Shown here piece after piece: positions 62,589 to 64,000 of a stretch of 64,000 bases of DNA. The notes beneath the pieces are model-generated. The model ran no database searches. It was not told the DNA's origin and saw only the letters and a program-made list of their open reading frames with translations. Numbering within the stretch: the stretch's first letter is position 1; each line of letters begins with the position of its first letter. The DNA is from Pyrinomonadaceae bacterium (lineage in GTDB: Bacteria > Acidobacteriota > Blastocatellia > Pyrinomonadales > Pyrinomonadaceae), in assembly GCA_014380365.1 (NCBI GenBank), contig JACMJZ010000034.1, positions 87,504 to 151,503 of the forward strand. Direction: 5' to 3'. Position numbers and translations under genes: made by a program.

Positions 62589-62770
62589 TTCGCGCTACGT
62601 ACTCCGCGAACCTTCTCAGTGCTTCCTCTCTGCACTCCACAGACGCCGTTGGCCACCAAGGGCTAGCGGCGAAGAAAAATAGATGATCGTCCTTACCTGC
62701 GAATGCGGTGAAATCTTTCGGGCCGATGACAAACATATTGGCTACTCGATTAGGTGATCATTACGCCCCT

Positions 62771-63226
62771 ATGAAACTCCATATCACACTTTCTGATGTC
62801 ACGGCGATGGCAGCGTTGATCTTTGGCCTATCGGGGCTCGTGTTGTCCATTGTCAACTACTTGCGTGACAGGGCCATCATTGTAGTTGATCTCCAGTGGG
62901 ACATGACTGTGAAGGAGGATGGAAGGCAAGTTGGCATTATCACGATCGCGAATGTCGGCCGTAGACCAGTATATATAAGCCACGCGGCTCTGAGATTACC
63001 AAGGGAATGCAAGACGTCTCATCTTGTAATGATGGATGCTGTTCAAGGTGAACGACTGGGCGAGGGGGATCGGCCGAAACTCTATTTGGTCCAGCAAGAC
63101 ATCATGGAGGAATATGCCGAGTACTGGTACTACATCCGCGCCCAGGTAAGCGATTCCACGGGTAAAGTGTGGTACTCAAAGAAGCACGGTATAACGAAAA
63201 AGCCGTCTTGGGCAGGCGGGCCATAA
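62771..63226 (+). CDS. Cassette gene 2: single-pass membrane protein
   Basis: A 151-residue protein starting at ATG 62771. A transmembrane segment lies at about residues 10-32 (VTAMAALIFGLSGLVLSIVNYL). The remainder is a soluble beta-rich domain: IIVVDLQWDMTVKEDGRQVGIITIANVGRRPVYISHAALRL and AEYWYYIRAQVSDSTGKVWYSKKHG. The stop codon TAA (63224-63226) lies inside the start of attC1, as usual for cassettes. No ribosome site is clear. Cassette membership follows from the attC behind it. It may be an N-in, C-out membrane-anchored protein of unknown function. Confidence 0.7.
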   Translation: MKLHITLSDVTAMAALIFGLSGLVLSIVNYLRDRAIIVVDLQWDMTVKEDGRQVGIITIANVGRRPVYISHAALRLPRECKTSHLVMMDAVQGERLGEGDRPKLYLVQQDIMEEYAEYWYYIRAQVSDSTGKVWYSKKHGITKKPSWAGGP

Positions 63227-63315
63227 CAAATTGGACGCGCCCGGAACCGGCGGGTTTGTATCGACAACTTGTCCGTGGCGCGGTTGTTCGCCGCCGCGTC
63301 AACTCCACGTTAGGC
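63220..63315 (+). other. attC site 1 of the integron
   Basis: The right core is GTTAGGC (63309-63315); the left boundary GCCATAAC (63220-63227) is its complement GCCTAAC with one extra A. Inner pairing TTGgACGCG (63231-63239) with CGCGTCAA (63295-63302) leaves an unpaired G, the extrahelical base that sets attC strand choice. Length about 96 bp. Confidence 0.8.
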
Positions 63316-63343
63316 GCTTCCGAATTGCAAAAGGAGAAGGTTT

Positions 63344-63649
63344 ATGTCAGAAACTGAGAAGGGGTGTATCACATATACCAGTGATAACCAGATGAAGAGT
63401 CAAATCGTTCACACATTTGAGGGAATATATGAGCGGATTGATCCGACGGACGGCGGACGAGACAACGTGGCATTGTTTAGCCACCTCGTTGACGGCAGGT
63501 TAGTTGCTCTTTCTATTACACCTAAAGCTGTGTCCTTCTGCCGCTCATTGTTTGGGCCTCCCATTTGGGAAAGATCTAATGAAAACACGCCCAACCTTGG
63601 TGTCCTATGTTGGGAAGCTGGCGATAAGCGATTAGATCCGTCAGCCTGA
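63344..63649 (+). CDS. Cassette gene 3: hypothetical 101-residue protein
   Basis: AAAAGGAG precedes the ATG, 28 bp after the attC1 core. Sequence content: MKSQIVHTFEGIYERIDPTD, DNVALFSHLVDGRLVALSITPKAVSFCRSLFGPPIWERS and GVLCWEAGDKRLD. There is no signal peptide or membrane segment. The fold looks mixed alpha/beta; no family is recognised. The stop is followed, after 108 bp, by attC2. It is a complete one-gene cassette (63309-63859). Confidence 0.75.
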   Translation: MSETEKGCITYTSDNQMKSQIVHTFEGIYERIDPTDGGRDNVALFSHLVDGRLVALSITPKAVSFCRSLFGPPIWERSNENTPNLGVLCWEAGDKRLDPSA

Positions 63650-63757
63650 ACATATTTCAAAGGCATGTAGTTAAATCTGGGGCGCGGCCGCGTTCCGACT
63701 CTCGCGTGGTTTCTGGGCGACGGAGAAAATCACGTTGCGTGGTGCTACTCAAACGCG

Positions 63758-63865
63758 GCCCAACAAAGCCTTGCAGCTGACGGCGCGATAGCATGCTTCT
63801 CAAATAACTTCTTTCCTTCAGCTTGAATGCTGATCGCGCGCCGCAGCTGAAGGCCATCGTTGGAT
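63758..63865 (+). other. attC site 2 of the integron
   Basis: Left core GCCCAAC (63758-63764), right core GTTGGAT (63859-63865). Inner stem GCCTTgCAGCTGaCGGCGCG pairs with CGCGCCGCAGCTGAAGGC and leaves unpaired G and A. Length 108 bp. Differs in sequence from attC1 except for the cores, as expected for cassettes of separate origin. Confidence 0.88.
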
Positions 63866-63942
63866 TGCTTCTCCGGCTTAAAGGAGACAAAAAGTGTTCC
63901 GAAGTTCATAGATGACCCTATGCCTGGATGGAATGAGAGGCG

Positions 63943-64000
63943 ATGATTCATCGTTCTGGCACATTCGAGTATGAAGCAGAGTTCACCAAAGATGGTTTCA
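63943..64000 (+). CDS. Cassette gene 4, start only (runs off window end)
   Basis: ATG at 63943 with AGAGG upstream opens a frame reading MIHRSGTFEYEAEFTKDGF, open to the last base. It follows attC2 by 78 bp. A GTG at 63893 with a better AAAGGAG stops after five codons, which is rejected. The product is unknown. Confidence 0.4.
   Translation, partial: MIHRSGTFEYEAEFTKDGF

Noticed and set aside
62542..62736. A 64-codon reverse-strand frame in the first cassette
   Set aside because: It overlaps the well-supported 57-residue cassette gene and the zinc-ribbon-like frame and lacks a ribosome site. Its composition is protein-like, so it is only set aside.

Overview
The window looks like chromosome of a free-living member of the Acidobacteriota, most likely class Blastocatellia. 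This is inferred from gene content: von Willebrand A and VIT proteins, many exported TPR, ankyrin, FecR and PQQ-free peptidase-type proteins, paired M16 peptidases and an abundance of palindromic intergenic repeats. No 16S gene is present to confirm it. The DNA is moderately GC-rich and densely coded on both strands. It has one tRNA and no rRNA or CRISPR array.

Layout. 1-7.2 kb: the N-terminal end of carB, a TPR protein, a DnaC/IstB-type ATPase between two inverted copies of one palindrome, a cREC receiver protein, tRNA-Phe, a candidate small RNA with its own promoter and terminator, an amidohydrolase and recA. 7.3-18.6 kb: exported peptidase, ankyrin lipoprotein, cyclophilin, dienoyl-CoA reductase, pyruvate-phosphate-dikinase-like N-terminal protein, PLP decarboxylase, rsmG and a small translationally coupled operon of unknown function. 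18.7-30 kb: the translation and RNA operon rimP-nusA-infB-rbfA-nrnA, then cobO, accD, folC and a Nudix hydrolase. 30-42 kb: CPBP protease, carotenoid-type FAD oxidoreductase, an autoregulated GntR repressor, FecR and VWA surface proteins, PilT, a GAF-SpoIIE phosphatase, an XRE-ImmA pair and a C-terminal processing protease. 42-60 kb: a ribbon-helix-helix protein, the M16 pair, YCF48-like and VIT-VWA proteins, XdhC-type maturation factors, valS, a response regulator and a LamG protein. 60.6-64 kb: a 21-bp tandem array, a large inverted repeat and then a chromosomal integron (intI, attI core, at least two attC sites, small unknown cassette genes) that runs off the window end.

Two things stand out. 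One is the integron: its integrase has the IntI-specific insertion and its attC sites fold with the expected unpaired bases. The other is a class of intergenic elements in which a short word of 7 bp (once 8 bp) is repeated about four times, usually followed by a spacer and the same word repeated in inverted orientation. The word is different at every locus while the period and the layout are kept. Three of them sit between consecutive cistrons of infB-rbfA-nrnA-cobO and occupy the places where Shine-Dalgarno sequences would be expected. A further set of fixed-sequence palindromes is scattered through the window, and one copy lies in frame inside valS.

Starts were moved inward from the longest reading frame where a ribosome site, signal peptide or ATGA overlap argued for it; each case is stated. 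Coordinates of short sites were counted by eye and may be off by a base.
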